A stretch of DNA of 57,879 bases, taken from positions 1 to 57,879 of the IMG/VR virus record IMGVR_UViG_3300046011_002458. One strand, given 5' to 3'. Positions 48,351-55,329 of this stretch are shown one piece after another; positions within the stretch are counted from its first letter, which is position 1; the number at the start of each line of letters is the position of its first letter. The translations under genes and the position numbers were made by a program. The stretch comes from a virus. The notes below the pieces were generated by a model, which was given only the letters and a program-made list of their open reading frames with translations, was not told the origin of the DNA and searched no databases.

Positions 48351-48569
48351 ATGTTCACCATCTACATCGTCGACCGTGCCAACCAACTCTCACAGCAGAC
48401 CTTTGGCCGCCAGGACGACGCAGACGCTGCCACCGACCAGTGGGAAGCCGTCGGCGGCTGCGAGGTCTACACCAACCGCCTGGCCGCAGTCCTGGCCAAA
48501 GATGACTATGACCGATTCATTCGTCGTCAGTCGCAGCGATCAGGCTTGTGCATGACTTCACAATTGTGA
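48351..48569 (+). CDS. Small early protein, unknown; stop lies in operator
   Basis: The 72-residue product starts MFTIYIVDRANQLSQQTFGRQDDADAATDQWEAVGGCEVY. Like the product at 47265 it ends in TSQL encoded by a TTCACAATTGTGA operator. Unknown function. Confidence 0.6.
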   Translation: MFTIYIVDRANQLSQQTFGRQDDADAATDQWEAVGGCEVYTNRLAAVLAKDDYDRFIRRQSQRSGLCMTSQL

Positions 48570-48575
48570 TATACT
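48546..48575 (+). promoter_or_regulatory. Early promoter P3 with palindromic operator
   Basis: -35 TTGTGC (48546-48551), 18-base spacer with TTCACAATTGTGA (48557-48569), -10 TATACT (48570-48575). No leader hairpin follows here. Confidence 0.75.
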
Positions 48576-48594
48576 GACATCAAAGGAGAACGAA

Positions 48595-48741
48595 ATGAGA
48601 GACCTGGCCCTAGCACTTGAAAGACTGAACGACTTGATCGACGGCGGATGGGAGTTCCCTGACGCCTGCGGCAAAGTGGCCCGCGAAGATGGCGTTAACT
48701 ACGACGCCCTGCGCGATGCCTATGACGAACAGTTTGCCTGA
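48595..48741 (+). CDS. 48-residue acidic protein
   Basis: A short gene starting at ATG 48595 after AAAGGAGAACGA, the first gene of P3. The product is acidic and helical (LALALERLNDLIDGGWEFPDACGKVAREDGVNYDALRDAYDEQFA). Its position right after a promoter and its own Shine-Dalgarno support it as real. Confidence 0.65.
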   Translation: MRDLALALERLNDLIDGGWEFPDACGKVAREDGVNYDALRDAYDEQFA

Positions 48742-48743
48742 CC

Positions 48744-48753
48744 TATCACATTG
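48744..48753 (+). promoter_or_regulatory. TATCACATTG site (one mismatch)
   Basis: Site just before ATTTAGGAG of 48770; the 20 bases from 48744 resemble those before 47265. Confidence 0.5.
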
Positions 48754-48769
48754 ATTTAGGAGACCCCAA

Positions 48770-49048
48770 ATGAACAACTTGAACCCCGTCTTCGCCCTGG
48801 CCCTTGCACCCTTTGCGCCACCCGTCGAGATCGACATCAAGTGGCTTGCCTTCTGCGAGAGCGAGCTGCGCAACGCCCGCCGTCAGTACGACAGCAAGCC
48901 TGACTGGAACGCAGACAAGCAGACCTGGGCCGCTGAGATCGTCAAGCTCGAGCGCGACATCGAAGAGCTGAAGGCCGGCGTGGCACGCGACGACCTGACC
49001 AGCGTGAAGAACTGGAACATGCCCGCCTGGGGCTACAGCGGCACCTGA
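48770..49048 (+). CDS. Early protein of unknown function, 92 residues
   Basis: The product has a hydrophobic N-terminus (VFALALAPFAPPVEI), then a coiled segment (KQTWAAEIVKLERDIEELKAGVARDDL). ATG 48770 follows AGGAGA. Unknown function. Confidence 0.6.
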   Translation: MNNLNPVFALALAPFAPPVEIDIKWLAFCESELRNARRQYDSKPDWNADKQTWAAEIVKLERDIEELKAGVARDDLTSVKNWNMPAWGYSGT

Positions 49049-49050
49049 AA

Positions 49051-49060
49051 TATCACAATG
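49051..49060 (+). promoter_or_regulatory. TATCACAATG site (exact)
   Basis: Exact copy followed by CCATAGGAGA before ATG 49076. Confidence 0.55.
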
Positions 49061-49075
49061 CCATAGGAGAACGAC

Positions 49076-49324
49076 ATGAGCCGATTCAACAGCCCTGCAG
49101 AGGTCCTGGCCGCCGCCGAGAAGTGGGCCGCTCAGCTTTACCGCAACAACCTCGAGAAGGGCCACGCCCTCAACCCTTACTGTACCCCGGGAGCCATCGC
49201 CGAGTTCGACCATGGGTTCAACGGTGACCCGCGCCGCTCGTGGGACATCCCGGTCGAGTGGGACTTCCGCTATCAGGCTGGTGCAGCAGTGCGCCGCCTT
49301 GTTGATCAAAAGGTGGCCGCATGA
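49076..49324 (+). CDS. Early protein of unknown function, 82 residues
   Basis: The product is helical, with several Trp residues (EVLAAAEKWAAQLYRNNLEKGHALNPYCTPGAIAEFDHGF). It overlaps the next gene by ATGA. Unknown function. Confidence 0.6.
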   Translation: MSRFNSPAEVLAAAEKWAAQLYRNNLEKGHALNPYCTPGAIAEFDHGFNGDPRRSWDIPVEWDFRYQAGAAVRRLVDQKVAA

Positions 49325-49446
49325 GATACGACCTGTTCGAGCTCACCACCGCCGGCATGACGCCAGCCCAGCGCGCCTGGCGCGTTGCCTTCCTGCTGGC
49401 AACCATTGCGGTGTGCTTGCTTGACCTTTTTGTTTGGAGACCATGA
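49321..49446 (+). CDS. 41-residue membrane peptide
   Basis: ATG 49321 overlaps the previous stop. It has one membrane span (about 20-37, AWRVAFLLATIAVCLLDLFVW). Unknown role. Confidence 0.6.
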   Translation: MRYDLFELTTAGMTPAQRAWRVAFLLATIAVCLLDLFVWRP

Positions 49447-49676
49447 TGACCCTGATTGCAAACCTGCGGCACGCTGCCCGCAACCGTGAGACCGTGACCA
49501 TAGGTGGCGGAGAGTTTGGACCTGCCGAGCTGCTCGAGGCTGCGCGCGTGCTCGAGCTACACAGCCAGCTGCTGGGGGCGCTGAAGGCTTCACTGGACTG
49601 GGTCCCGGCCCACCTAAATTCGCGGCGTCTTGCCGAGGCCGCCATCGCCGAGGCAGCAGGAGCCAGCCATGGGTGA
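49443..49676 (+). CDS. Small helical protein, unknown
   Basis: The 77-residue product starts at ATG 49443 (TTTGGAGACC upstream; a TTG start at 49434 is less likely). It is helical with GPAELLEAARVLELHSQLLGALKASLDW. Unknown function. Confidence 0.55.
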   Translation: MMTLIANLRHAARNRETVTIGGGEFGPAELLEAARVLELHSQLLGALKASLDWVPAHLNSRRLAEAAIAEAAGASHG

Positions 49677-49872
49677 CATGGCCGAAGCCTTCCGTGACCT
49701 GCGCGACCACAAGAAAGCCCTACGTCAGCGCTACGGCGTGCTGTGCCCGCAGTGCCAGATCGTGCGTCCCAAGGCGCACCCCACCATCCTGATGCCGGGC
49801 CAGAAGTGCAAGGTCGACGGATACCGAGACGCGCGCCCTCATTTGACCGAAGAACAATGGAGCAACCCATGA
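49669..49872 (+). CDS. Small protein with CxxC motif
   Basis: The 67-residue product from ATG 49669 has LCPQCQIVRPKAHPTILMPGQKC, a zinc-finger-like arrangement with three cysteines. Unknown function. Confidence 0.55.
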   Translation: MGDMAEAFRDLRDHKKALRQRYGVLCPQCQIVRPKAHPTILMPGQKCKVDGYRDARPHLTEEQWSNP

Positions 49873-50051
49873 ACACTCGCAAGTACCCCCGAACCATGAA
49901 CGAGGCATTCCCGAAGACCGTGGAGTACGCCTGCTCAATCGACCGCCCTGGCCGCTACGCCCTGCGAACCTGGCCACGCATCCTGGGTGCCGCGTGCCTG
50001 GTGCTGCTGGTCATGTACGGCGTCGCATGTTCATTCCCGACTAAATCATAG
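49869..50051 (+). CDS. Small membrane protein
   Basis: The 60-residue product from ATG 49869 has one membrane span (about 38-54, ILGAACLVLLVMYGVAC) after a basic N-terminus. Unknown function. Confidence 0.55.
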   Translation: MNTRKYPRTMNEAFPKTVEYACSIDRPGRYALRTWPRILGAACLVLLVMYGVACSFPTKS

Positions 50052-50053
50052 GG

Positions 50054-50083
50054 TCTTGCATGACTTCACAATTGTGATATAAT
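50054..50083 (+). promoter_or_regulatory. Early promoter P4 with palindromic operator
   Basis: The sequence from TTGCATGAC to TATAAT (50056-50083) shares about 25 bases with P3. Operator TTCACAATTGTGA (50065-50077), -10 TATAAT (50078-50083). The -35 is TTGCAT with a 16-base spacer or TCTTGC with 18. Confidence 0.75.
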
Positions 50084-50112
50084 AAATTCAACGAAGCGAA
50101 ATTCGTTACCGA

Positions 50113-50127
50113 CCTGGCGGTTCCAGG
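50113..50127 (+). promoter_or_regulatory. Leader hairpin of P4
   Basis: CCTGG, five-base loop, CCAGG, in the same position relative to the promoter as the hairpins of P1, P2 and P5, with different paired bases. Confidence 0.65.
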
Positions 50128-50150
50128 CGCTCCTAAGAAGGACACCCAAA

Positions 50151-50618
50151 ATGGCACGCTCTGTATCTACCCCCAGCAACACTGTCTACACCGAGTACAA
50201 CTCTTGCGACTTTGAAGACAGCTACGAGTTCGACATGGCCGTCGAAAACCTTCAAGACGCACTGCGCAGCGCATTCCCAAGCGTCAGCGCTTGCAGTGAG
50301 TGGCTCGACCGCGAAGACCGCGCCATTGCTGAGAACAGCTACGCCTACTTTGGCGTGAGCGAGTACTGCGGCCTGGTTGCCGTGTGGTGCGCAGCAAAAG
50401 ATCCTGACTACTACGCCAACGGCGGCTTCGAGGCCTTGCGTGACCGGTGGATCGATCAGATCGAGGGCAAGTTCCGCGCTGCAGCTCGCGGCAGCTTCGG
50501 CCAGGCATTGGTCCAGACCGCCCGCTTCAGCAACGGCGAAGCGATGTTCTCTGCGGTTGGCGCTCCCAACCAAGGCGAGCTGGGCCTCGGCTACAGCAGC
50601 AAAGAAGGCTGGATCTAA
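50151..50618 (+). CDS. Early protein of unknown function, 155 residues
   Basis: The product is acidic and aromatic-rich, with YNSCDFEDSYEFDMAVENLQDALR near the N-terminus and an IDQIEGKFRAAARGSFGQAL helix near the C-terminus. ATG 50151 follows AAGGACACCC. It is the first gene of P4; such a placement is typical of host-takeover or anti-defence genes, but no family is recognised. Confidence 0.65.
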   Translation: MARSVSTPSNTVYTEYNSCDFEDSYEFDMAVENLQDALRSAFPSVSACSEWLDREDRAIAENSYAYFGVSEYCGLVAVWCAAKDPDYYANGGFEALRDRWIDQIEGKFRAAARGSFGQALVQTARFSNGEAMFSAVGAPNQGELGLGYSSKEGWI

Positions 50619-50619
50619 A

Positions 50620-50629
50620 TATCACATTG
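50620..50629 (+). promoter_or_regulatory. TATCACATTG site (one mismatch)
   Basis: Followed by CTATAGGAGA before ATG 50647. Confidence 0.5.
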
Positions 50630-50646
50630 CTATAGGAGAAACCATC

Positions 50647-51123
50647 ATGACTTCATTCAACAAAATCCTTCTCGGCAAACTCAAGGCCAACGCTGGCATA
50701 CAAATCGCCGACGGCGAAAACATCTGGCTTGAAAAACACAAGTGGGACTGCGGGTGGTACTGGGGCTTCGGCTACGTCGGCAACGCGAAATGCCACTTTC
50801 ACTTCGACAGCCTGCTGTACATCAAGGACAGCAAGGGCTCAGTCTCGTACACCGCCAGCGACTTGTTTCAGTCCACCGAAATCACAGACCGTGAGTGGTG
50901 GGTCATCCGTGACCTGTTCGTGCAGGCCTATGCCCTAAAGAAAGCCGCCGAGGTTTATCAGAAGGGCGGCCACCAAAGCACCGAGCCCGGCACGACTGAC
51001 GTCATCAAAAACACCGCCTTGGCCAAACAGATCAACGCCGACCTGCAGAAGGTGCTCGACCTTGCATGGGACTACACCTGCAAGGCAGTGAACAAAAAAT
51101 ATTTGATCAGCACGCCCGCTTAA
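50647..51123 (+). CDS. Early protein of unknown function, 158 residues
   Basis: The product has an unusual aromatic-rich N-terminal half (WDCGWYWGFGYVGNAKCHFHFDSLLY, about 38-63) and a helical C-terminal half (about 85-150). No membrane segment. Unknown function. Confidence 0.65.
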   Translation: MTSFNKILLGKLKANAGIQIADGENIWLEKHKWDCGWYWGFGYVGNAKCHFHFDSLLYIKDSKGSVSYTASDLFQSTEITDREWWVIRDLFVQAYALKKAAEVYQKGGHQSTEPGTTDVIKNTALAKQINADLQKVLDLAWDYTCKAVNKKYLISTPA

Positions 51124-51124
51124 C

Positions 51125-51144
51125 TATCACAATTGTGATATACT
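51125..51144 (+). promoter_or_regulatory. Early promoter P5 with perfect palindromic operator
   Basis: TATCACAATTGTGATA (51125-51140) is a perfect 16-base palindrome directly before -10 TATACT (51139-51144). No good -35 is visible at 17-18 bases, so activation or a different element may be needed. Confidence 0.6.
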
Positions 51145-51155
51145 AAACACACTGG

Positions 51156-51171
51156 CCCAGCAGATTCTGGG
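51156..51171 (+). promoter_or_regulatory. Leader hairpin of P5
   Basis: CCCAG, loop, CTGGG, then GACGCTTCAGGAG; nearly identical to the P2 leader with compensatory changes in the stem. Confidence 0.7.
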
Positions 51172-51189
51172 ACGCTTCAGGAGAACACC

Positions 51190-51666
51190 ATGTCCGCATT
51201 CATTGTCAGCAACGCCCAGATCAACGCCCTCGTGCGTTTCGCAAGCATCAACAACATCAGCTTTTTTTACGGCGCAACGTCGCAGCGCTGGAACATCTCC
51301 GGCAACGAAGATGCCACCGCCCAGGTCCTACTGGACGAGAACGTCCGCAGCGTCAACTACCGTTACAAGGAAGAAGGCGAGCCTGCCGCGATCGTGTACC
51401 AGATCGACGCCCCAGTCCTGACCCCTGTGCAAATCATCAAGGCCGCGCAGTGCCTCGAGTATCAGAGCTGCGAGACGCCTGACTGGGACAAGACCATGGC
51501 CAAGCAACTGATCGACGCCATCATTTCCACGGCCATCACCAAGCTGCCAGGCTACGACGATGCGCCATGGTCCATCTACGAAGACACATTTCCCAAGGGT
51601 CCGGTCGGTCTGCTGGACGTGGCCCGCAAGATGGGCAAGTTGCAAGTCGTTCGCGTGGGAGACTGA
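51190..51666 (+). CDS. Conserved early protein of unknown function, 158 residues
   Basis: The product begins MSAFIVSNAQINALVRFAS and continues with ATAQVLLDENVRSVNYRYKE and ILA-rich helices near the middle. Proteins of this N-terminal type are found in several proteobacterial phages and plasmids, always uncharacterised. ATG 51190 follows CAGGAG. Unknown function. Confidence 0.65.
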   Translation: MSAFIVSNAQINALVRFASINNISFFYGATSQRWNISGNEDATAQVLLDENVRSVNYRYKEEGEPAAIVYQIDAPVLTPVQIIKAAQCLEYQSCETPDWDKTMAKQLIDAIISTAITKLPGYDDAPWSIYEDTFPKGPVGLLDVARKMGKLQVVRVGD

Positions 51667-51668
51667 TC

Positions 51669-51842
51669 ATGATCACCATTGAAATCAACAACAGCGGCAG
51701 CGCATTCGACGAGCCACGCGAGGAAATCGCCCGCATCCTGCGCGAGCTGGCTGTGCAAATTGAGGCGGGCAACACCCCCTACTTTTTGCGCGACTTTAAC
51801 GGCAACCGCTGCGGCACCGTGCAAATGAAGCTGGAGAATTAA
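51669..51842 (+). CDS. 57-residue protein of unknown function
   Basis: ATG 51669 follows the previous stop by two bases. The product has ARILRELAVQIEAGNTPYFLRDFNGNRCG. Unknown function. Confidence 0.55.
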   Translation: MITIEINNSGSAFDEPREEIARILRELAVQIEAGNTPYFLRDFNGNRCGTVQMKLEN

Positions 51843-51844
51843 CC

Positions 51845-52054
51845 ATGAAAGTCCGCACCATCATCGGCGCACAGGCCGCCTACGCCTGCATCGAGATCGA
51901 CACCACGTCGATGGACGTCCGCCTTGAGCCCGGCCGCTCAGCAGCGCAGTCGCTGCGCGAAACCGCAGAGGAGTGGCGCGAGAAAGCCAGACGCCTGCAG
52001 GAGCGAGCAAACCTCCTGAGCGTGGCGGCCGTCAAGCTCGAGGAGGCCGCATGA
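51845..52054 (+). CDS. 69-residue coiled-coil protein
   Basis: The C-terminal half (REKARRLQERANLLSVAAVKLEEA) is a coiled coil. Unknown function. It overlaps the next gene by ATGA. Confidence 0.55.
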   Translation: MKVRTIIGAQAAYACIEIDTTSMDVRLEPGRSAAQSLRETAEEWREKARRLQERANLLSVAAVKLEEAA

Positions 52055-52239
52055 AATACGCCATCAAGCTCCTCTACGACAACGGCCAGTGCGCCTACCT
52101 CGACGTCAAGGGCAAGAGCTCTTGGAAGACCAAGCGTGCCGCGCAAAAGCACCTTGACGTCTGCCTGCAACTGCTGGCCAAGGACCGCTTCTTCAGAGGC
52201 GTGGTCGAGGTCACGCTGGAAAAAGATTTTTTTGTTTGA
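52051..52239 (+). CDS. 62-residue protein of unknown function
   Basis: The product is basic, with KLLYDNGQCAYLDVKGKSSWKTKRAAQKHLDVCLQLLAKDRFF. Unknown function. Confidence 0.55.
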   Translation: MKYAIKLLYDNGQCAYLDVKGKSSWKTKRAAQKHLDVCLQLLAKDRFFRGVVEVTLEKDFFV

Positions 52240-52243
52240 CCCC

Positions 52244-52271
52244 TTGCAACACTTCACAATGCTGATATACT
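52244..52271 (+). promoter_or_regulatory. Early promoter P6 with imperfect operator
   Basis: -35 TTGCAA (52244-52249), 16-base spacer with TTCACAATGCTGA (52253-52265), -10 TATACT (52266-52271). It drives the recombination/replication block. No leader hairpin. Confidence 0.7.
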
Positions 52272-52316
52272 GACAACAGACGACACGTTTTTAACCACTC
52301 CTTAAAGGACGCAATC

Positions 52317-52700
52317 ATGCAAGCAATCACCATCGACCAACTCATCGCCGCCCGTCTCGCCGCCAAGCGTGCCGAAGACGCAGCAGTCGCAACCCGCCGC
52401 GAGATCGATGAGCAAATCACCAACCTGCTCCGCCCTGCCGACAAGCTCGAGGGCACCGTCAGCCAGAAGGCCGGCGAGTACAAGATCTCTGTCACCTACA
52501 AGCTGTCCCGCTCGGTCGACACCGACGACCTGCAGAAGGCCTGGGACAAGCTCTCCGCCGAGCAGCAAGGTGCATTCAAGTGGAAGGCCGACGTCAGCGT
52601 CAGCGCCCTGCGCAAGCTGGATGACAAGGCGCAGATCGCTGTGTCCAAGTTCATCACCAGCAAGCCCGCCTCGCCCACCATCACCATCGAAGCAATTTAA
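52317..52700 (+). CDS. DUF7173-like protein
   Basis: The 127-residue helical protein (IDQLIAARLAAKRAEDAAVATRREIDEQITNLLRPADKLEGTVSQKAGEYK) matches small phage proteins found at the start of recombination blocks. No enzymatic motif. Family label from resemblance; function unknown. Confidence 0.65.
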   Translation: MQAITIDQLIAARLAAKRAEDAAVATRREIDEQITNLLRPADKLEGTVSQKAGEYKISVTYKLSRSVDTDDLQKAWDKLSAEQQGAFKWKADVSVSALRKLDDKAQIAVSKFITSKPASPTITIEAI

Positions 52701-52711
52701 TTCCGCAGGAG

Positions 52712-52721
52712 TATCACAATG
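52712..52721 (+). promoter_or_regulatory. TATCACAATG site (exact) on a start codon
   Basis: The exact 10-mer includes the ATG of 52719, with CAGGAG directly upstream. Confidence 0.55.
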
Positions 52722-53126
52722 GATAAGAACATCGCCGCCATCCTGCGCGAAGACGCTAAGACTTGCGCCGTGCAATTTGCAAGCAACGATGGGGGCTCGG
52801 TGAGCCAGCCATACATCTACGTGACGCACCTCGACCTCGAGCCTGGCGACTACGTTGTCGTTCCGACCGGAGGTCAAGACGCTCTCAAGATAGCAGAGGT
52901 CGTTCGCGTTGATGACGACTTGGAAATCGAGCCAAACGCCAGCGTCAAATACAAGTGGGTGGTGGATGTAGTCAACGTCAAGGCCGCCCGAGAAAACCGC
53001 GACCGCAATGCTGAGATCGAAAAGATGTTGGCGTCCTCTTACCGCACCAACGCACGCCAAGCCTATGCGCAGCAATTCCTGTCTGGTGCTGATCCAAAGG
53101 TGCTGGCGCTCGTCAAAGGCAACTGA
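52719..53126 (+). CDS. Early protein of unknown function, 135 residues
   Basis: The product has a beta-rich N-terminal half with a GDYVVVPTGGQDALKIAEVVRVDDDLEIE segment and a helical C-terminus. It lies between DUF7173 and the Sak4-like gene. Unknown function. Confidence 0.6.
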   Translation: MDKNIAAILREDAKTCAVQFASNDGGSVSQPYIYVTHLDLEPGDYVVVPTGGQDALKIAEVVRVDDDLEIEPNASVKYKWVVDVVNVKAARENRDRNAEIEKMLASSYRTNARQAYAQQFLSGADPKVLALVKGN

Positions 53127-53143
53127 TTTTCTAACCCTGGAGA

Positions 53144-53153
53144 TATAACAATG
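53144..53153 (+). promoter_or_regulatory. Degenerate TATAACAATG site on a start codon
   Basis: One mismatch to TATCACAATG; it includes the ATG of the Sak4-like gene, as at 1132 and 52719. Confidence 0.4.
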
Positions 53154-53843
53154 GCTATTCAACTCGTATCGACCAAGCAGGCAGCGCAGCTGTCTGGCTT
53201 GAAGTTCCTGGTCCACGGACCAGCCGGCGCTGGCAAGACCACCTTGTGTGGCACTACTGGCGAGCCGACCATCATCATCAGCGCCGAGTCGGGCCTGCTG
53301 TCACTGCGTCACCTGGACATCCCAGTGATCGAGGTCAAGACCCTCGAGCAACTGTATGAGGCCTACGACTTCGTGGCCAACACCGAAGAGGGCCAGTCCT
53401 TCAAGTGGATCTGCCTGGACTCGATCAGCGAGATCGCTGAGGTGGTCCTGAACCACGAGAAGAAAGTCGCCAAGGACCCACGCCAGGCCTACGGTGCCCT
53501 GGCCGAGAAGATGACCGACCTGATCCGCGCATTCCGCGATCTGCCCAGCCGCAACGTGCTGTTCCTGTGCAAGCAAGAGCGCGCCAAGGACGAGCAGTCG
53601 GGCGCGATGCTGTACTACCCCGCCATGCCCGGCAACATGCTGAAGCAAGGCGTCGGTTACTTCTTCGACTTCGTCTTTGCGCTGCGCGTCGAGAAGGATG
53701 CCGACGGTAACCCCACTCGCTGGTTGCAAACCAACCGCGATTACAACTACGAGGCCAAGGACCGCTCCGGCAGCCTCGAGATGTTCGAGTCCCCTGACCT
53801 TTCGGCACTCGCCACAAAGGTCAATTTCACCAACGCCACTTAA
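53151..53843 (+). CDS. Sak4-like RecA/Rad51-fold ATPase (single-strand annealing)
   Basis: The 230-residue protein has Walker A GPAGAGKT (23-30), Walker B WICLDS (about 85-90) and a CKQER segment (about 142-146). Size, lack of other domains and the DUF669 neighbour match the Sak4 family of phage recombinases. It would anneal or exchange DNA strands during recombination-dependent replication. Confidence 0.82.
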   Translation: MAIQLVSTKQAAQLSGLKFLVHGPAGAGKTTLCGTTGEPTIIISAESGLLSLRHLDIPVIEVKTLEQLYEAYDFVANTEEGQSFKWICLDSISEIAEVVLNHEKKVAKDPRQAYGALAEKMTDLIRAFRDLPSRNVLFLCKQERAKDEQSGAMLYYPAMPGNMLKQGVGYFFDFVFALRVEKDADGNPTRWLQTNRDYNYEAKDRSGSLEMFESPDLSALATKVNFTNAT

Positions 53844-53864
53844 TCCCTAGAAAGGACACCCACC

Positions 53865-54404
53865 ATGGCGCAATTTTCGTTTGATACCAACACCGCTCCC
53901 AAGAGCGAACGCAACTTCGAGCTGCTGCCCGCCGGCTGGTACACCGCACAGGTGACCGAGTCCGAGATCGTGCCCTTGTCGTCCGGTAAAGGCCAGGCAC
54001 TGAAGCTGACCTTTGAGGTGCTGCAAGACGGCTACCGCAACCGCAAGGTGTGGGCTCGCCTGAACATCCGCCACAGCGAAAGCCCCGAGGCCGAGCGCAT
54101 TGCCAACGAGCAGCTGCGCGACCTGTGCGAGTCAGTCGGCGTCGTTCGCATGAGCGACACCGTCGAGCTGCACAACAAGCCCACGCAGATCCGCGTGAAG
54201 ATCCGCGAAGACAAGACCGGCAAGTACGAGCCGCAGAACGAAGTCATCGGCTACAAGCCGGCCGGCGGCGTCGCTACCGGCGGCCCAGTGGTGCCTGGCG
54301 GCATGGCCCAGCGCGCAGCGACACCTGCAGCCAACGCCCCTGTGGCTGCGGCAGCGGCAGCGGCCGGCGGCTCGACACCGCCATGGGCCAAGAAGACAGC
54401 GTGA
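53865..54404 (+). CDS. DUF669 single-stranded DNA-binding-like protein
   Basis: The 179-residue product has the DUF669 signature: FDTNTAPKSERNFELLPAGWYTAQVTESEIVP, then GKGQALKLTFEVLQDGYRNRKVWARLNI, an OB-fold-like region, and a flexible Ala/Gly/Pro tail. DUF669 proteins accompany Sak4-type recombinases and act as SSB. Confidence 0.85.
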   Translation: MAQFSFDTNTAPKSERNFELLPAGWYTAQVTESEIVPLSSGKGQALKLTFEVLQDGYRNRKVWARLNIRHSESPEAERIANEQLRDLCESVGVVRMSDTVELHNKPTQIRVKIREDKTGKYEPQNEVIGYKPAGGVATGGPVVPGGMAQRAATPAANAPVAAAAAAAGGSTPPWAKKTA

Positions 54405-54496
54405 TGTTTCGGGGCCGCCAAAGCGGATGCAGTGCCACCGGGGGTTCCCAGTGGACCGGCCACTGATGCAGCGAGTAGCGGCCCCACCTCAACACC

Positions 54497-54778
54497 ATGG
54501 CAATCGGCTTTCACGAATCGTACCGCCGCGAGATCGATCACCTCATCGACAGATCGAGGATGGCGAGAAGCCGCGACGAGCACGACTACTACATGGGGCG
54601 AGCGCACGAACTAGAGCGCGAGCTATCCATGCGAGATGCGCGCTACTTCGAGCCGCCTCGCATGATGCCCTTGCCCGCGCCAACATCGATTGGCGCGGAC
54701 CTTGCGAAATCTGAGGCAACAGCACTGGCCTTTTTGAACAGTGCAAACAAACTTCTTTTGGTAGGAGACCAACCATGA
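54497..54778 (+). CDS. Hypothetical protein in the recombination block
   Basis: The 93-residue product starts MAIGFHESYRREIDHLIDRSRMARSRDEHDYYMGRAHELERELSMRDARYF, a highly charged helical protein. It overlaps the next gene by ATGA. Unknown function. Confidence 0.6.
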   Translation: MAIGFHESYRREIDHLIDRSRMARSRDEHDYYMGRAHELERELSMRDARYFEPPRMMPLPAPTSIGADLAKSEATALAFLNSANKLLLVGDQP

Positions 54779-55065
54779 AACTGAAACCATTCGCCGAGAT
54801 CATCGCCCTCTCCAAAGAGAAGCTGGCCGAGTCCCTCGCCCCCGTGCGTGCCCGCAAGGTGCGCTCGCAGGCTGAGCTGGAAATGGCCAAGCTGGACGAC
54901 GAGATCATCCGCCTCGAGGCCGACATCCAAGAGCAGTGCAGCAAGGAAGACATCAACTTCCCCGCGCTGCTGGACAAGCTCGACAAGGCCGCGCTGCTCG
55001 AGCGCCGCAAGGCCCAGTACGAAGCCGTGCTGGCCCAACTCTTCCCAGCAAAGGCCGCAGCATGA
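54775..55065 (+). CDS. Coiled-coil protein in the recombination block
   Basis: The 96-residue product is nearly all coiled coil (about 25-90, with RLEADIQEQCSKEDINFPALLDKLDKAALLERRKAQYEAVLAQLF). Unknown function. Confidence 0.6.
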   Translation: MKLKPFAEIIALSKEKLAESLAPVRARKVRSQAELEMAKLDDEIIRLEADIQEQCSKEDINFPALLDKLDKAALLERRKAQYEAVLAQLFPAKAAA

Positions 55066-55325
55066 GCCAGGTCCCAATCCTCACCATCAAGATGGTCCCC
55101 GCCGGCGTCGAGCTGACGCTTCATGCCCTGAGCAAGCTGCCCTTCGAGCAGTCTGCCGGCCTGATTGCCGAAGTTCGTGCCCAGGCCGAGTACCAACTGC
55201 AAGAGCTGCAGAAGGCCGCACAAGCCTCTGAAGCGCCAGCTGCTATCAACCCCTCACCCGATGCCGAACAAGCGCCCAGCGCCCCGGCTGACCCCGTTTC
55301 CGCAACCGCCAACACAGGAGAGTAA
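55062..55325 (+). CDS. Hypothetical protein in the recombination block
   Basis: The 87-residue product starts at ATG 55062. It has a beta-rich N-terminus (VPILTIKMVPAGVELTLHAL), a helical middle and a Pro/Ala-rich tail. ATGA overlap with the previous gene. Confidence 0.55.
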   Translation: MSQVPILTIKMVPAGVELTLHALSKLPFEQSAGLIAEVRAQAEYQLQELQKAAQASEAPAAINPSPDAEQAPSAPADPVSATANTGE

Positions 55326-55329
55326 TTCC

